A stretch of DNA of 24,287 nucleotides, taken from contig JAMYHL010000158.1 of the NCBI GenBank assembly GCA_025531455.1, positions 1 to 24,287 of the forward strand, read 5' to 3'. Made by a program: the position numbers and the translations under genes. The notes under the pieces are model-generated. The model saw only the letters and a program-made list of their open reading frames with translations. It was not told the DNA's origin and did no database searches. This DNA comes from Apiotrichum sp. Y4204 (taxonomy: Eukaryota; Basidiomycota; Tremellomycetes; Trichosporonales; Trichosporonaceae). The first letter of the stretch is position 1; each line of letters begins with the position of its first letter. This document shows positions 9,556 through 21,713 of the stretch, piece after piece.

Positions 9556-11565
9556 TGAGGGCGTCTGCATATCTGCCCAATCGGACAACCGGGCCCGACA
9601 GTCAGACTGTGGAGCGGACCGCGACCAGTTGCCCGCAGCACACGGGCGCTGCGCCGCCTGCGCGCAACAGCTTTCAGGGGCTCATTCCTCGTCAAGTTCG
9701 CGGATTAATTATCTGGCGCGACGGCGCGTTCTTAAGATCAATGCTTGAACCAATGTAGTCGACAGGCCAAGCCGGGACAGCGAGAATAGCGAGGTTATAT
9801 CCCTGTTATCGGTGTCGCCATCGGCCTCCAAATCTGGGTCGGCGGCCGATTCGTGAAGCGCATGAAGCGTCATGTAGAAACCACGCGACCAGAAGCCATG
9901 TGCCATCATGCCACATGTGCTTCAGCACTTCAAGTTCGTGTCGTCATAGGTGTCAACAATCGGAGTTGTGGAACTCCGGATGTAGAACAACCGTTGAACA
10001 CTATGACATCTAGGCATGTTAGGTCTTGCATTCCAAACTACTCAGAGAGGCCATGCCAGCTCGACGCGGCAAGACGCGTCTGCGTCCGCGTCCGCGTCCC
10101 TGTACCACGAGAACGACATGCCATTCATCATTAGAGTGGGATTGAATGTTTTGCCATAGCACTGTCATTCTGCAAAATCAATAGATCGAAGCCAGACATA
10201 AGGAGGCGATCATCACCAAAACAATTCAGGAGACAGATAACTCCCTCCTCTGCTGGCGGCTTTGAGACACGATCTTTTCACAACACATGCAAGGATATTA
10301 GCCCGCGCAAGATACTTGGTGACGCTCATAGTCCTCGTGGCGCACAAGGAGATATCAGGAATCTCCGCAATGGGCCACCACTGGGCGAGGTAAACGAACA
10401 ACCCTCCGCCACTCCCTCGTGGTCGCCCCACAAACATGATGGTTCGCTGTTAGACATGCCATGCTGAACTCGCGGCAATTGCCATCCTCGGATCAACCAG
10501 TGGTCTGGTACGACACATGCACCGTCGTAGAGTAGAGCACTGCTGCCGCCACGGAACGGACACCGCACCGCGACCCTCGGCGCGATTCTGATATTGTGTG
10601 GGGAATAGGCTCCGGCGGGCGGTACGGCGGGTGGCGGCCCCTTCCCGAACCTTCGCGAGTGCAGTCTCCGAGCCGAAACGATATGCCGAACCGAACATGG
10701 ACCTGGGGGCAGGGCCGGTGTCACAGATCACAAGCATAGTATGCGGTACGCGGCATACGGTATACTCTAACCTACTGTCCAAGGCGCTAGTCGGTGAGAA
10801 CACTGCAACGCCCGGACGGCCGGCGCACAGCCGGCCAGTGTGCCGGGGCGTACGCGTTCAGACCGAGGGCGTAACTGGGAACTGGGCGACCGCATGGCTC
10901 CACTGGTCCAGAACACAGATACGCAGGCATTTGTGTTGCATTAGAGTGCAGGGCACGACGACTTCAGTTCCACTTGACCACTCGCGAGCACCCGCTAGCG
11001 CTCGCGCACTCGCGCTCACTCGGCAGTTCCGAGTGGGTTAGTTAGGTTGATGAGGGGCACAGTGGAGCTCAGCAGAATGAACTGTAGTCCTTCATTGTCA
11101 GAGCGACATTCCGTCTTGTGGACCTGGCAACAGAAAGTAAAGCATCAAGTGAGGTCAGGCGCGCTGTATCATTTCGCGATCTCGGAAACAATTAGGCACA
11201 CAATTACAAGTCGTCGCCGATGCCGTTGGCCCAGATCCTGGGCAATCCAAGCATCCCGGTCGCCGCCCTGTTGACGTGGACCACGCGCATACTCCCCCCC
11301 GGACCTCGTTCCTGCACTCTGGCACACAATTACCAAACTCAGCAGGCACTGTGCGCGTGTGATACTGCCGTAAGGAACGTCATGGCTGGCACGTTCCGCC
11401 TGTACCCAGCGTTGCTACCACTCTTTGGCGTGTGGAGTCGTGATTCCAGTGCCGAGCGCCCTGAGTGTACAGTACATGAGTGTGGAGGGGTGGGTTCTTT
11501 ACTCCGTTGAGAGGGAGATTGTGTCGCGGCGACCATGGCGGATCTGGTGTCGACAAGGACGAGGG

Positions 11566-11601
11566 GGATACGACTTGGGATACGACTTGGGATACGACTT
11601 G
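11566..11601 (+). repeat. Three exact copies of a 12-bp unit
   Basis: GGATACGACTTG is repeated three times head to tail without a mismatch, in intergenic sequence. It is probably a minisatellite. No coding context is supported. Confidence 0.85.
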
Positions 11602-13466
11602 TACTGTTTTGGAAACGATAATTCGGAATGAACAGGGTGGAAATCAAACTGGCGCAGGTGGGAAATGAAGACTACACCAACTGGAAAACTGTCCGTCGGA
11701 AGGAAAGCAGTACAGCAAGTCGACAAGTCACAACTGTCCCGTCCACTTGATCACACTCCGGGGGAGACCTCACGGAATGCCGGATCTGCGACGCCCCTCA
11801 CCCAGAGTATCTCGCCGAATCAATCTGCGGGAGAGCGGCCCGCGATCTGCGAAACAGGCAACTCGCGACCAGCTCGAGAATCAACAAGTTAGGCCAGCAA
11901 GTTCACACCTTACAGCAACACTAGTCTCTGTCCCACGACCGTCGACGATCAGTGATGTCCTCGAGCTCGAGATCCTCACCGTCGCCTAGACAATGGGTGG
12001 GTGACGGTGACGATGGCCAAAAGGAGAGACAGCATCGCTTTGTTCGCTTTCGACCTATGGACAAAACACTTTGGCGCCAAGGACTCGGGGAATCTGGACG
12101 TCAGACGATAAGAGTTCAGACGGCAAGACTGATGAGTCAAGAGTGAGGGAATAAGTGCTCAACCACTGACAGCGACTGATCACAGCTGCAATGGACGGAT
12201 TATCAGAGACAAAAGCCCATCCCGCAGGCCCAGGGAATCAACAGACAGGGATTAGCTCACGAGTTTCTCACTCGCGCACACGGCTTATCAGAGGAGAAAG
12301 GGGTCGCGTGTCGGTATCAACATGGCCGACGCGGGTACCGGAACCGCGAAGGAGCGACTCAGCAAGAAGCTGACTGCGGATCGGCGCTGAGAGGCTGATA
12401 GCTGATAGAAGATCTTGTATTGCTAGGTCTGGAACGTCGAGCGCCTGGATCGAGCCCGGATACTGGGCTCTAGACTCTACAACTCCCTTTCTGCTTGATG
12501 TCCAATCCTCGCACCTCCGCCCCGATCGGGCAGGAGGACGTGGCCCAGATCAGTCGGGGGCCCGGGGGGCGCATCAAAAGATAAGAAACATGAGAGCATG
12601 GGTACATGGGAACATGGGAACACGCGAGCCTGTGAGCTGTAAGGGGTGAGCTGTGAGCCTGAGCGTGAGAGCTGAGAAGCTCAAAGTCCAGGCCAGTGAA
12701 ATCGCGACCGGCTCGAGCTCGCTGTAGGATCCGTGCATCCATGTACCCCGTTCACAATTGATAATTGACACCAGGTCTGAGCGGGTCAGGAGCGGTGGTC
12801 TTTCGATCACGCAACCAAAGAACATAAGAACGCGAGAATGCAAGAACTCAGCGGAGAAATGAATCAAAGGGCAAACCTAGGAATGTGGGACTGTCTTGTC
12901 CGGCCCGAGCGTAACTCTACCTATCTCCGGACCTCGCTCGCCGGGTTTCACGGGTGTCTGGAGCACAGTTTGGACTCGAGGCGCATGATAACCTGTTCCA
13001 GGGTATGCCGACTGGGCGGCGACAGGTAACTGACCAGTGTCCTCGATGGTTCTTCCGTTCTGCGTTCCCAGCCAGGCCGTTCAATATCTACTTGTCAGCA
13101 CGATAACGTGCGTTTGACTGACTATTGCTGTATTGCGCCGCGTTGAGAACTCTGTAGCTGACCTTCAGCCTCAAAGGGCATGTGAAGCGCCAAAGCACCT
13201 CTCTTTATCTGGTAGTGCCTTTCAAGACTGAGATTGCGTTCAAGGAACGAGAGGAACCAGTGTATGTGGGCACAGACGATTCATACCTAAACATCCGAAA
13301 CGTGTCCCTTCTATCTACTGTTCCTGTGTGTCGCTTTTTTTCTTCCTACTAACTATTATTTACAACTGGACGCCGTCAACGCATGGGGATGGGTGAGCAG
13401 GACGACAGCGCTGCTGATGGGGTGATTGGGTGAAGTAGGCGGGTAACTCGGGAATACACTTGCGGC

Positions 13467-15051
13467 TTAGGTCGCGTAGACAAACCAGTCGTTGTGGTCA
13501 CCACGGTCCTCGAGCTCCTTCTTCTCCTCCTCGCTCCAGGCGTGGCCGCGGGCGGCGTTGCGAGCAGCGCGCTGCTTGTTGGCCCACCAGCAGTAGGCCC
13601 AGAGAATGACGGCAGTGAGGACGGTGATAAGGCAGTAGGCAAGGCAGATGGAGTGGCCCTTACGGTAGCGGGGCTTGTCCTCCTTGGGGTAGATGAATGA
13701 CGAGACGATACCACCGCAGTTGCCGATCGAGACGATGATGGCAGTAGCGACGGACTTCTTGAGCGAGCCACCAGCGTTGTTGCTGCCCCAGGCCATGATG
13801 ACGGGGACAAGAGGGTAGATGCCCATGGCGGCAAGGAAAAGAGCAAAGTAGTTGACCTGGTTGCTGACGTTGGCGAGGAGGAGACCGTAGCCGATGGCAC
13901 CCATGGTGGCACCGATGATGACAAGAATACCACGCGTCCTGAGCTTGTCCGAGAGGTAACCGGTTCCGACGGTGCAGAACGCGGCAACGACGTAAGGAGG
14001 GACCGACATCAACTGAGCGCGCGCCGCAGCGTAACCGAGGTTGGCCACCAGAGTGGGGGAGAAGAGCGAGAAGGTGTAGACCGGGCAAAGAGCACCGTGG
14101 AACATGATGGCATAGGCCCAAACCTTCCAGTCGGTGAAGGCGTCCCAGACAAACTTGCTCTTGAAGGCGTGCGAGCAGCCGTCGTTGTCGAGGTGGAGAC
14201 GCTGGCGGATAACGTGGCGCTCAGCGGGGGTAAGGAACTTTGCAGTGTCGGGGTAGTCGTACATGACCCAGAAGGAAACGATGGCAATGACAATGGTAGC
14301 GAGACCCTCAAGGATGAAGATCCAGCGCCAACCCTGCTGGCCACCAACACCATCCATCATGAAGATGAGGCGAGCGAGTAGTCCACCAAAGGCACCGGCG
14401 GCAGTGGCGGCGGAGAAGAACAGCGAGATACGCCATGAAATCTCGTACCGACGGTACCATTGCGTCAGGCTAGGGATTAGCGGGTGAAGAATGAGGTGAT
14501 ACTCACTAGAACGAGACGCCTGGGAACAGTCCGGCCTCGGTAGCGCCGAGGAACACACGGGCGGCGAGGAGACCGGCAAAGTTGTGGACAATACCCATGA
14601 GGGTCATGACGATGCCCCAGGCGATCATAATGATGGGAATCCACATGGAAGGGCGCCACGCCTTCATGACCATGTTGGAGGGCACCTCAAAGAGGACGTA
14701 GCACACGAAGAAGATGGCGAGGCAGGTCGCATACTCGTCAGAGGTGAGCTTTATGTCGACGGAAAGACCGAAGAGGTTGGCGTTACCAATGTTGGAACGG
14801 TCGAGGAAGGACAGCAGGTAGAGAAGAGCGAGCCAAGGAACAATGTGCAAGTCGCTGGGCTTGTTAGATGACGGATGTGGGGCAGACATGACAACAGTAG
14901 CTCGTACTCACACCTTGCGGATCAACTTTGCGGTGTTGATGTCCTGGCACTCGAGGTCGACGGTCGAGCCAGAGTCCTGGCGGAGCTCTTTGCCGTAGTC
15001 GACCTTGACATCTGCAAACTTTTCAGTTTCGATAGAGGTTGTGTCGGCCAT
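13467..15051 (-). CDS. MFS permease, Dal5/Tna1-type anion:cation symporter family (1)
   Basis: Complete, 496 aa, three exons: 14912-15051, 14507-14854 and 13467-14469, with introns of 57 and 37 nt (donors GTGAGT, acceptors CAG and TAG). Members take up organic anions or vitamins such as allantoate, nicotinate or pantothenate with protons at the plasma membrane. Residues 1-47 are a hydrophilic cytosolic tail. The family signature LLSFLDRSNIGNA follows at about 60-72. Later come GWRWIFILEG, YPDTAKFLTPAER before the central loop, and the late signature around NNAGGSLKKSVATA, IGNCGGI and YPKEDKPRY. The hydrophobic pattern fits 12 helices. The C-terminal tail is charged and ends EDRGDHNDWFVYAT. 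The start is the first in-frame ATG. The family relation is firm but the substrate cannot be read from sequence. It shares its family with the gene at 19688-21644, but the two differ in exon structure and are not a recent duplicate. Confidence 0.95.
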
Positions 15052-18000
15052 CTCGTGGATGTTTCGTTTGATGGGTAGCTCGTGGGAGGTGCGCACGCTA
15101 GTCGGCGGTGGTAGAGGTGAAGAGCTAGCTACAAAGACGGTAGAGAAGGTAAAGCAAACCAGTCGGGTACAAAGGTGACGTGTTGATGAAGTCGAACGAT
15201 CGAGTAGGCTGCGCTGCTGCTTCGAAGTGCGAGAGAAAGTCGGAGTCTAGTCGGCGTCTGGTTTCTAGAGTCTAGAGAGTGTGAGGGACGAGGTCTCAAG
15301 AGGCTGAAGAAGACTCTCGTTGAGATGTTGAAGAAGAAAGAAAAGAAAGAAAAGGTCGCTGTTCTTATACTTTTTGCAGACCAGTGATCTTCTCACCGAC
15401 CCAAGACGTAGCGAGGTAGATAGACAGACAGACGTTTGCTGTCGTGAGAGAGTGGGAAGAGAGCAGCGGCACAGCAGCACCACACACACTGGTGGGATGG
15501 GAGGTGCATGGCCTGCATGATGTCGTGGTGATGATGCTGGACATGCTGAGGGGAAAACCAAGTCGTGTGGCCGCAGACAACAACAAGCCGACAGACAGAC
15601 AACGCAAAAGAGATCCCAGATGATGATGTTTCCTTCTTGTCCCCGTGTTCCTCTCACTCCCACCCGCCCCGCAGCCGCCGACGCCGCCGCCACCTCTTCC
15701 CCGCTCACCATTACCACTTCCCCCACTCTGCTCGACGCCACCCCCTGAACACCCCCGCTGTATCTCCACACATAGGTGTGCACTGTGCATGCTGTACAGA
15801 TCAAGATGCGAGCTGATTCCCCTGCATTCTCACAGAACCATTAATCTCCCTCATCCTCCTCCCTTTGGGCCCCTCCCCCACTTCAGCAACTCACACACTC
15901 GGAACCATGACCTAGCGCGTGTCCTGGCTCCGGCCCTTCCGGCCCTTGACCTGATTGTAAAGCCTCCTAAAACCCCCGCGCCTACCCCCTCTCGCTGCTG
16001 CCTGAGCGCGGTGCCGCCGGGAATCCTTGCAGAGCAGCCGCCGCGGTATCTGCTGGCCAAGGAATGTGACTCTCCTCGCTCCCACGGGGCCCGGCGGCCC
16101 CGGCGGGGCTCAACATCAGCCACTTTATCGATCAATCAATCATCGTCCATTGACAGCGGGTCTGGCCTTGACCCGCTTTTGTCCCCCCCGGCTATCCCCC
16201 CCGTCCCTAGCATCTGTCCTGATCGCGTTGTGAGGCTATGGGATCGTGATGGTCACTGCATATACGCGCGTCCTGCTCGGCTGGCGCGTGCGCTGTGCTT
16301 CGGAGGCGTCGTGATTAACGGTTGATCTATGTAATCTTGTCTGATCACCTCGTGCATTCCTACGTCCGTAGTCTTCATTGTTCGTCGCGTCCTCGCCAGC
16401 CTCGCTGGCTGACAGCAGTCAAAACATCACAAAGCACGATGCTGCTGGGATCACAAAGTGTGAAATGAATGCATCGGACTTGAGCGAAGACTTTCAAGAT
16501 CGGTGACACACAATGGACGATTCAAGACCCCATCAGCACTTATTGAATGCCCGAACCCGAGAGACGACAGGGGGTGGCAGTGGACACGAACAGCACAGCT
16601 TGCGACGTGCGACGAACAACCCTTCGTCAACAAGTGGCCCATGCATCGTCTTGGGATGACTTGGTGCCCCACAGGGCGACCTCCACACGCGTCTTCACCC
16701 CCACCCTCATCGTCCCTCTCCGCCTGCCGAGCGCCTCGTCCTGTCACTGCCGGCTGGAGGTGGAAGTCGGAGATGAACGTTGATGATCTGATTGGACTGC
16801 AGGTCATTGACCGCGTCCAGGCCATCCACCATCGGCAACATGATCCACGATTGTGGGCAGTCTTGAGATCTTTGAGAGCGACTCGGTGTCTTTGTGTGTG
16901 TCACGACGAGCGACATGCGACAATTGCCTCATTCGGGTCCCCATTCGCTTTTGTTGTCGCTGTCTCACCAGCCGTGACGAGACAACAGAGGAGTACGAGA
17001 CACCAATAGCCGACAACCGACAGCCGGATCAACCTCCAATGCATCTTCTCACTCACCTACTCGCCCACCATTCTCCATCTCTGGTAAGCTGGTTGCCGTC
17101 CTCTCCGCGCCTGAAACGTTCATACCGCATCGAGCCCCACACCGCTTAGCAGCCTTTGCAGCTTAACAGTGGCGTTCGACATTGAGCCTGCGTGCCCCGT
17201 TCCTGCCCTGGGTGCGGAGTATGGATGCGCCGCTGCCGCTTGCCGACATGCCGCGGCTCTACGGCCCACCCGGCCTACACTTCCTGCTCCCTGTTCCCTG
17301 CTGGAATGCATTCGGAACCTGCCCCCGTGTCCCAGGGTAGAAAGCTAGAGAGTGTAGATACAGCTGCAGACGAGGCGGAATGTCCAAAGTCTATTGACCG
17401 CAATTTCTTCATTGTCCTTTGTCTCTTGAGACGCGCCACAACCACAGAGGTACAAAAGACGAGTGCCACACCCAGGGATCTGCGTGTCGGATCCCAGACG
17501 CCACACATCTCTTGCGTCTCGCACGTTTGTCTTGGCAGGTTCTCGGTTCTTTTTTCTATTCTCCACACAACTACCTCCTACCATATCGCTACTCACTCCT
17601 CTTGCTGACTGCATCTGTGCATGTGCATACCCCGCTGAAGCGCTGCCGCTCACAAGCAATGGCTCGACGGCTGACCACCTGATGACAGGCTTCGGGCTGT
17701 TGCCTGCACAACGACCGCACAGGCCACCCCTGCACCCACCCAGATCCCTTGGTGCCCTTTACACCCTTTGTCCACCCGTTCTTGTTCTGGACTCTGGCGC
17801 AGCAGCCAGCGCGCCAACGAGAGCCAGCGTCAAAGTGGACGTTGAAGGTGTGATCACTGGGCATACTCCATCATCGTTCCAACGTCCGAGAGCCTTTTGC
17901 CGCAATTGCCGACGTGCCGACACATCCCCCCCACCTGGCCCATGGTCCACTCTGATCATACACATGTCCGGTCTTCAATCCCCGATTCCAGACCTTGCTC

Positions 18001-19687
18001 TGGTCCTTACTCGTGCTTACTCGAGCCAGTCACAATCTGCCACCACCCCGCTTGTTATCGGAAGTGCCCTGCGCAATACACCCACAACCTACTGGGGAAT
18101 ACATCCTGGTATGGGCAATGACCAATGAGCGGGGATTGACTCCTCCAAGCTACAAGCTCGCTATACCGGCCTACGCTCAATCAGCCTTTGGATAAACAAA
18201 CACTTGTTTCTCATGTTGGCGGCCCGCAATTGTCCAGCGTCTCGGAAATGAGCGACTTGCCCCCACTGCCCGCGCTGTCCCTGCTGACCGCCTGCTCACC
18301 ACATGTCACTCACTAAGGCGTGGCGCAACCCACGCGCAGGCTCGTGGTCGGGTCTCAAATCGGCTAACTGGTTAAGGTGCAGGGGATGCACCGCACAGGC
18401 CGCGTTGGAATCGCAACGGTGAATTCCCCATCTCCTGGCCACCTTCCTCACCCTTCTCTTTGATCTACAGTGTCGACAACAGGCAATTCTACGCTCCTTC
18501 ACCGGCAAACTCGTAGCTGTGACTTTGCCCGTGGGGCCGTGATCCAGAATTCAGCCACTTCTGTCGGGAACTCCGAGTGGGGGGAAACAACAATACCAGG
18601 CACTGACACAGCGACAACTGACACAATGACGCTGAAACGCCGCTGCCATCGCCGAAGGTCATGCTTGCCGAGATGTCGCCAGAGAATATCCTGTATACCC
18701 CAGTGGGGCAAAACTCACATTCTGCGGAGACCCCGCGGCGCACCTCGTCCTTCATCCCTCGCGAATGCGCCACAGACGATGTGATGCTGCGTCTTCGATC
18801 TACTCCACTCCCGCTCACCGGCTCACTGGTCAGCGCAGCAGAGGCGCTGAGGTAGTGTTTCCTTCTGGGAATCACATCTCCGGGAGGGACACTGCGAAAC
18901 GACGTCCGAATTGCATATCAGAAATGCTCTGAAACCAAGTGGCTGGGCCCTGGTGCTCCCCACTCTCATGTATAGTACGGTCGGCGCCTGCGGCAGTCCA
19001 GCGACCCAGTCGCCGTAAGGCATACTGGGCTGGCTCGTGGCTCGTCAAACTCCCACTATCCCCGACCAGGAAGCCATTCGCACCCATAAGCCGTCTCAAG
19101 GAATGGGTGGCGCAGGGGGTCGCGTTACCCTGTGCCGATTGCGATAAGCTGGCGCGAACCAGCAGCCGGATGTGCGGGCCGTGGGTCGGGCCGGGAGAGA
19201 TAAGGTGGGGATAGAGGGAGGGTAGGGAGTATGGCTGGTGACACCACGATGGTCATTTCCGTCTATGCTTCACCCGAGACCAAAGTACCCAAGCAAGTCG
19301 CCAGCCCACATTCCAAGTTGGCGTCGGGGGCTGTGAGATGGAGGCTCGGTCATCGAAACTTCGATGTCCTCTCAGCCTCGTGTGGGGGACCACGGGGATG
19401 GATCATGCTCTGACCTAATTCTCGATCACCTCGGCTCGTTGAAACGTTGGTTGTAGCTGGCGTCTGACATGCCCCAAAAAAGGATGGAGATGTTGCTCGC
19501 GACCCACAACTCGGTTATTGGCTCGACTCAATCCTGCATTTGTTCGATTCTTCCTATACAGCTCCTCGTTCCTATTACCGTGCTTTACTGCTGACCGCTA
19601 CAACACTCCACTTGCCACCAACTGCCACATTGTCTCCCGCACATAGACCCAAACCCAAGCTCTTACCCTCATCTCACCCCTGCTCGC
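15052..19687. other. Long gene-poor stretch
   Basis: The first ~350 bp is the leader and promoter of the permease at 13467-15051, and the last part is the 3' flank of the permease ending at 19688. Long plus-strand frames (15645-16325 and 17463-18128) are driven by C-rich low complexity and show no domain, start context or splice continuation. There is a short GACAGACAGACG-type microsatellite near 15420. I see no functional RNA gene. A tRNA-like A-box/B-box pair near 18361-18414 is too degenerate. Confidence 0.45.
15330..15355 (-). promoter_or_regulatory. CT-rich promoter tract upstream of the first Dal5/Tna1-type permease
   Basis: A pure-purine run on the plus strand (pyrimidine on the minus strand) lies about 280-305 bp upstream of the ATG at 15051. 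The sequence between it and the ATG has no long frame and is probably promoter plus 5' leader. Confidence 0.35.
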
Positions 19688-21644
19688 TCACGGCTGGTAG
19701 CGGAAGTTTTCGTCGCCCTCAATGACGACGAGCCCGCGGTCGGCGCGGCGGTTCATCCAGCGGAAGTAGAGGCTGAGCAGGCCCGAGCCAACGACGACAA
19801 ACGCGTTCATCGCAAGCGTAAAGTGGATGCCCGTGGGGTATCTTCCGTCAGACCAGCACCATTATGACGGCTTTACTCACCCCTTACGTGCCTCCTTGTT
19901 CATCATCGTGTAGCCGGCCAAAATACCACCGATGCCGCCCCAGAGGATGACGAGCGCCGAGGAGACGGCGCGCTTCGACTGCTTGCGGAGGTTGGTCTGG
20001 AACCACGAGACGAGCAGGCCGACATTGGCGTTTGCACCGCCCACAGCGAGGAAGACACCTGCCGTCAGAACATGTTCCGGGGACACTAACACGTGCAAAG
20101 ACTTACCGACGTAGCGCGCAGTCTTCTGCGACATTGCGAGCTTGGAGAACATAGCCGTGCCGGTTACGGTGCAGCAGCCGTTGAACATGACCATGGCCGC
20201 GCGCATGCCCGGGTACTTGTCGGCGATGAAGGAGCAAATGAGGGACGGGAAGAGTGCCCACGCGTAGGTCGGCGTGCCGAGCAACATGGTGCCAATGTAG
20301 TCCTGGGCGTGAGCACTGTTTACGAGTGATGTACTTTGCTTTCACTCACAAAGCCCATGGATCCAAGAATGACAGGGAGGAAGTACGCCTGCGAGTCTGC
20401 CTATCAGCATTGACCATATCATCTCTTACTCACAGGTAGCAAGGTTGTTGGACATGAACATGAGGCCATAGAGCCACAGCTTCCAGTCGCCGAGGTATGT
20501 CAGGATCTTCTGGCCGGTAATGGGGTCGTCCTCTGCGTCTGCGCGGTCGCGCTCAATGCGTGTGTTGACGAGGGTGCGCTCCTCCTCGGTGAGGAACGTC
20601 GCCTTGTTCGGCACATCGACGAGACGCCATACGCCAATGATCCCGACAATGATGGTGAGCACACCACACCTGTGACGAGGTAAGCATCCCGCAGGTCTTG
20701 TAATTTACCAGAAGAACATCCACGCCCAGCCGCTCAGTCCCCCGATGCCGTGCATGAGAGTGTACGCGTATCCGAGGGGCGTGGACATGGATGCCGTGAA
20801 CGCCGACGAGATGTAGAAGATGGTCGTGCGCGACGCCATCGACTTGCGCGGGTACCAGCAAGCGAGAAGATAGGCGGCACCAGGAAAGAGGGCGGATTCA
20901 AAGGCGCCGAGCGCGGCGCGCAGACCCGCGAGCTGCTGCCATGTCTTGACGAAGGCCATGCACAGCTGCACGATCCCCCAGGCGAGCACGGCGCCGCCGA
21001 GCCAGTAGCGCGCGCCAAACCTGCGCAGACCGAGCTGCGACTGCGGGGTTAGTAGGGGTAAGGAGATGGACCGGGGCTCATGGTGGGTTCGATAATGGAA
21101 GATGGGAGCCAGGACATGTCTTGTCCGCAGCTTGTGGCAGATGCCAAGAGTGCCACATTGCGTTGCGGTCGTTTGTCCAAGCCAGTCGGATTTGACCGAC
21201 AAGGCATGCCTCCCATGGGTGGATCCACATCGCCACAATCTCCATCTGCACACTTACAGGAATCTCGAGGATGATGTAGGGAACAAAGAAGACGGCAGTG
21301 ACGGTCGAGTACCTGGAATTGTTGCCGCCGGTGCCGAGCTCTCTGTCCATGTGGTTCTTGTTCGCTTGGCGCGCATACGAGAGATTGGTGCGGTCGATAA
21401 GGGAGACGCAGTACATGGCCGCAAGGACGGGAATGAGGCGCCAGTCAATCTTGCGGGTCACGCGCTTGACCAGCGCGGGGTCAAAGCCCGCATCAATGTC
21501 GGTGTGGTGCGTGATACCGCCGACGCCGACGCCGTCGCCGACGCCCGCGGCGCCCGCTTCCGCGGACGACGGCGTGCTCGCGATGTACTCGTGGTGCTTG
21601 ACGTCGACCACCTTCTCGTCCTCGTCTCGGTCTCGGAGCGACAT
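19688..21644 (-). CDS. MFS permease, Dal5/Tna1-type anion:cation symporter family (2)
   Basis: Complete, 509 aa, seven exons: 21258-21644, 20709-21040, 20434-20669, 20350-20396, 20107-20302, 19881-20058, 19688-19841. Introns are 217, 39, 37, 47, 48 and 39 nt, and the first ends in CTAACCCCGCAG. The N-terminal ~55 residues are hydrophilic, with a Gly/Val/Ala-rich stretch at 31-43. SLIDRTNLSYAR at 81-92 is the family signature, followed by RRFGARYWLGGAVLAWG, FLTEEER in the mid-loop region, and NLRKQSKRAVSSA with WGGIGGI late in the protein. The hydrophobic pattern fits 12 helices, and the charged tail ends ENFRYQP. The role is proton-coupled uptake of an organic anion or vitamin-like solute at the plasma membrane; the substrate is unknown. 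The fourth exon is only 47 nt. Its acceptor (GGCAG, giving TYSQAYFLP) was chosen over a site seven bases downstream that breaks the frame. Confidence 0.95.
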
Positions 21645-21707
21645 TGTTACTGATGTGTGATAGGAATTTCGGGGAGAGAAGTGAGTCGCGCACTCGTGTG
21701 CCGTCTG

Positions 21708-21713
21708 ATATAT
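21708..21713 (-). promoter_or_regulatory. TATA-like element of the second Dal5/Tna1-type permease
   Basis: ATATAT within ACATATATC lies about 65 bp upstream of the ATG at 21644. A match this short is weak evidence. Confidence 0.3.

Larger units (their letters stand above)
8934..13466. other. Long gene-poor stretch
   Basis: About the first 650 bp is the promoter side of the siderophore transporter. Beyond it I find no frame with a domain or a convincing exon chain on either strand. The longest frames (9126-9695 minus, 10598-11041 plus) look random. Small structures present are GCGTCC three times at 10082-10099, the 12-bp repeat at 11566-11601, a perfect palindrome CTCGAGCTCGAG at 11960-11971, and several TTATCAGAG or AGATAAG sites between 12100 and 12600. 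Confidence 0.45.

Noticed and set aside
9126..9695. 189-codon minus-strand frame
   Set aside because: It covers the promoter and GATA motif of the siderophore transporter. Composition is Arg/His/Ser-rich as expected for a chance frame.
11566..11601. Three 12-bp repeats as a CRISPR-like or att-type array
   Set aside because: The units are directly adjacent without spacers, the sequence is eukaryotic, and only three copies exist, so it is an ordinary minisatellite.
15645..16325. 226-codon plus-strand frame rich in Pro
   Set aside because: It is driven by a C-rich low-complexity stretch and has no family features.
17463..18128. 221-codon plus-strand frame
   Set aside because: No domain, no hydrophobic or charged pattern of a real protein, and no supporting splice sites or promoter.
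18340..18425. tRNA-like stretch with an A-box-like segment (18361-18380) and B-box-like segment (18404-18414)
   Set aside because: The B box GTTGGAATCGC departs from GGTTCGAATCC, the 7-nt middle loop lacks T at position 33, and neither D nor acceptor stem pairs. At most it is a decayed remnant; a covariance-model scan would settle it.
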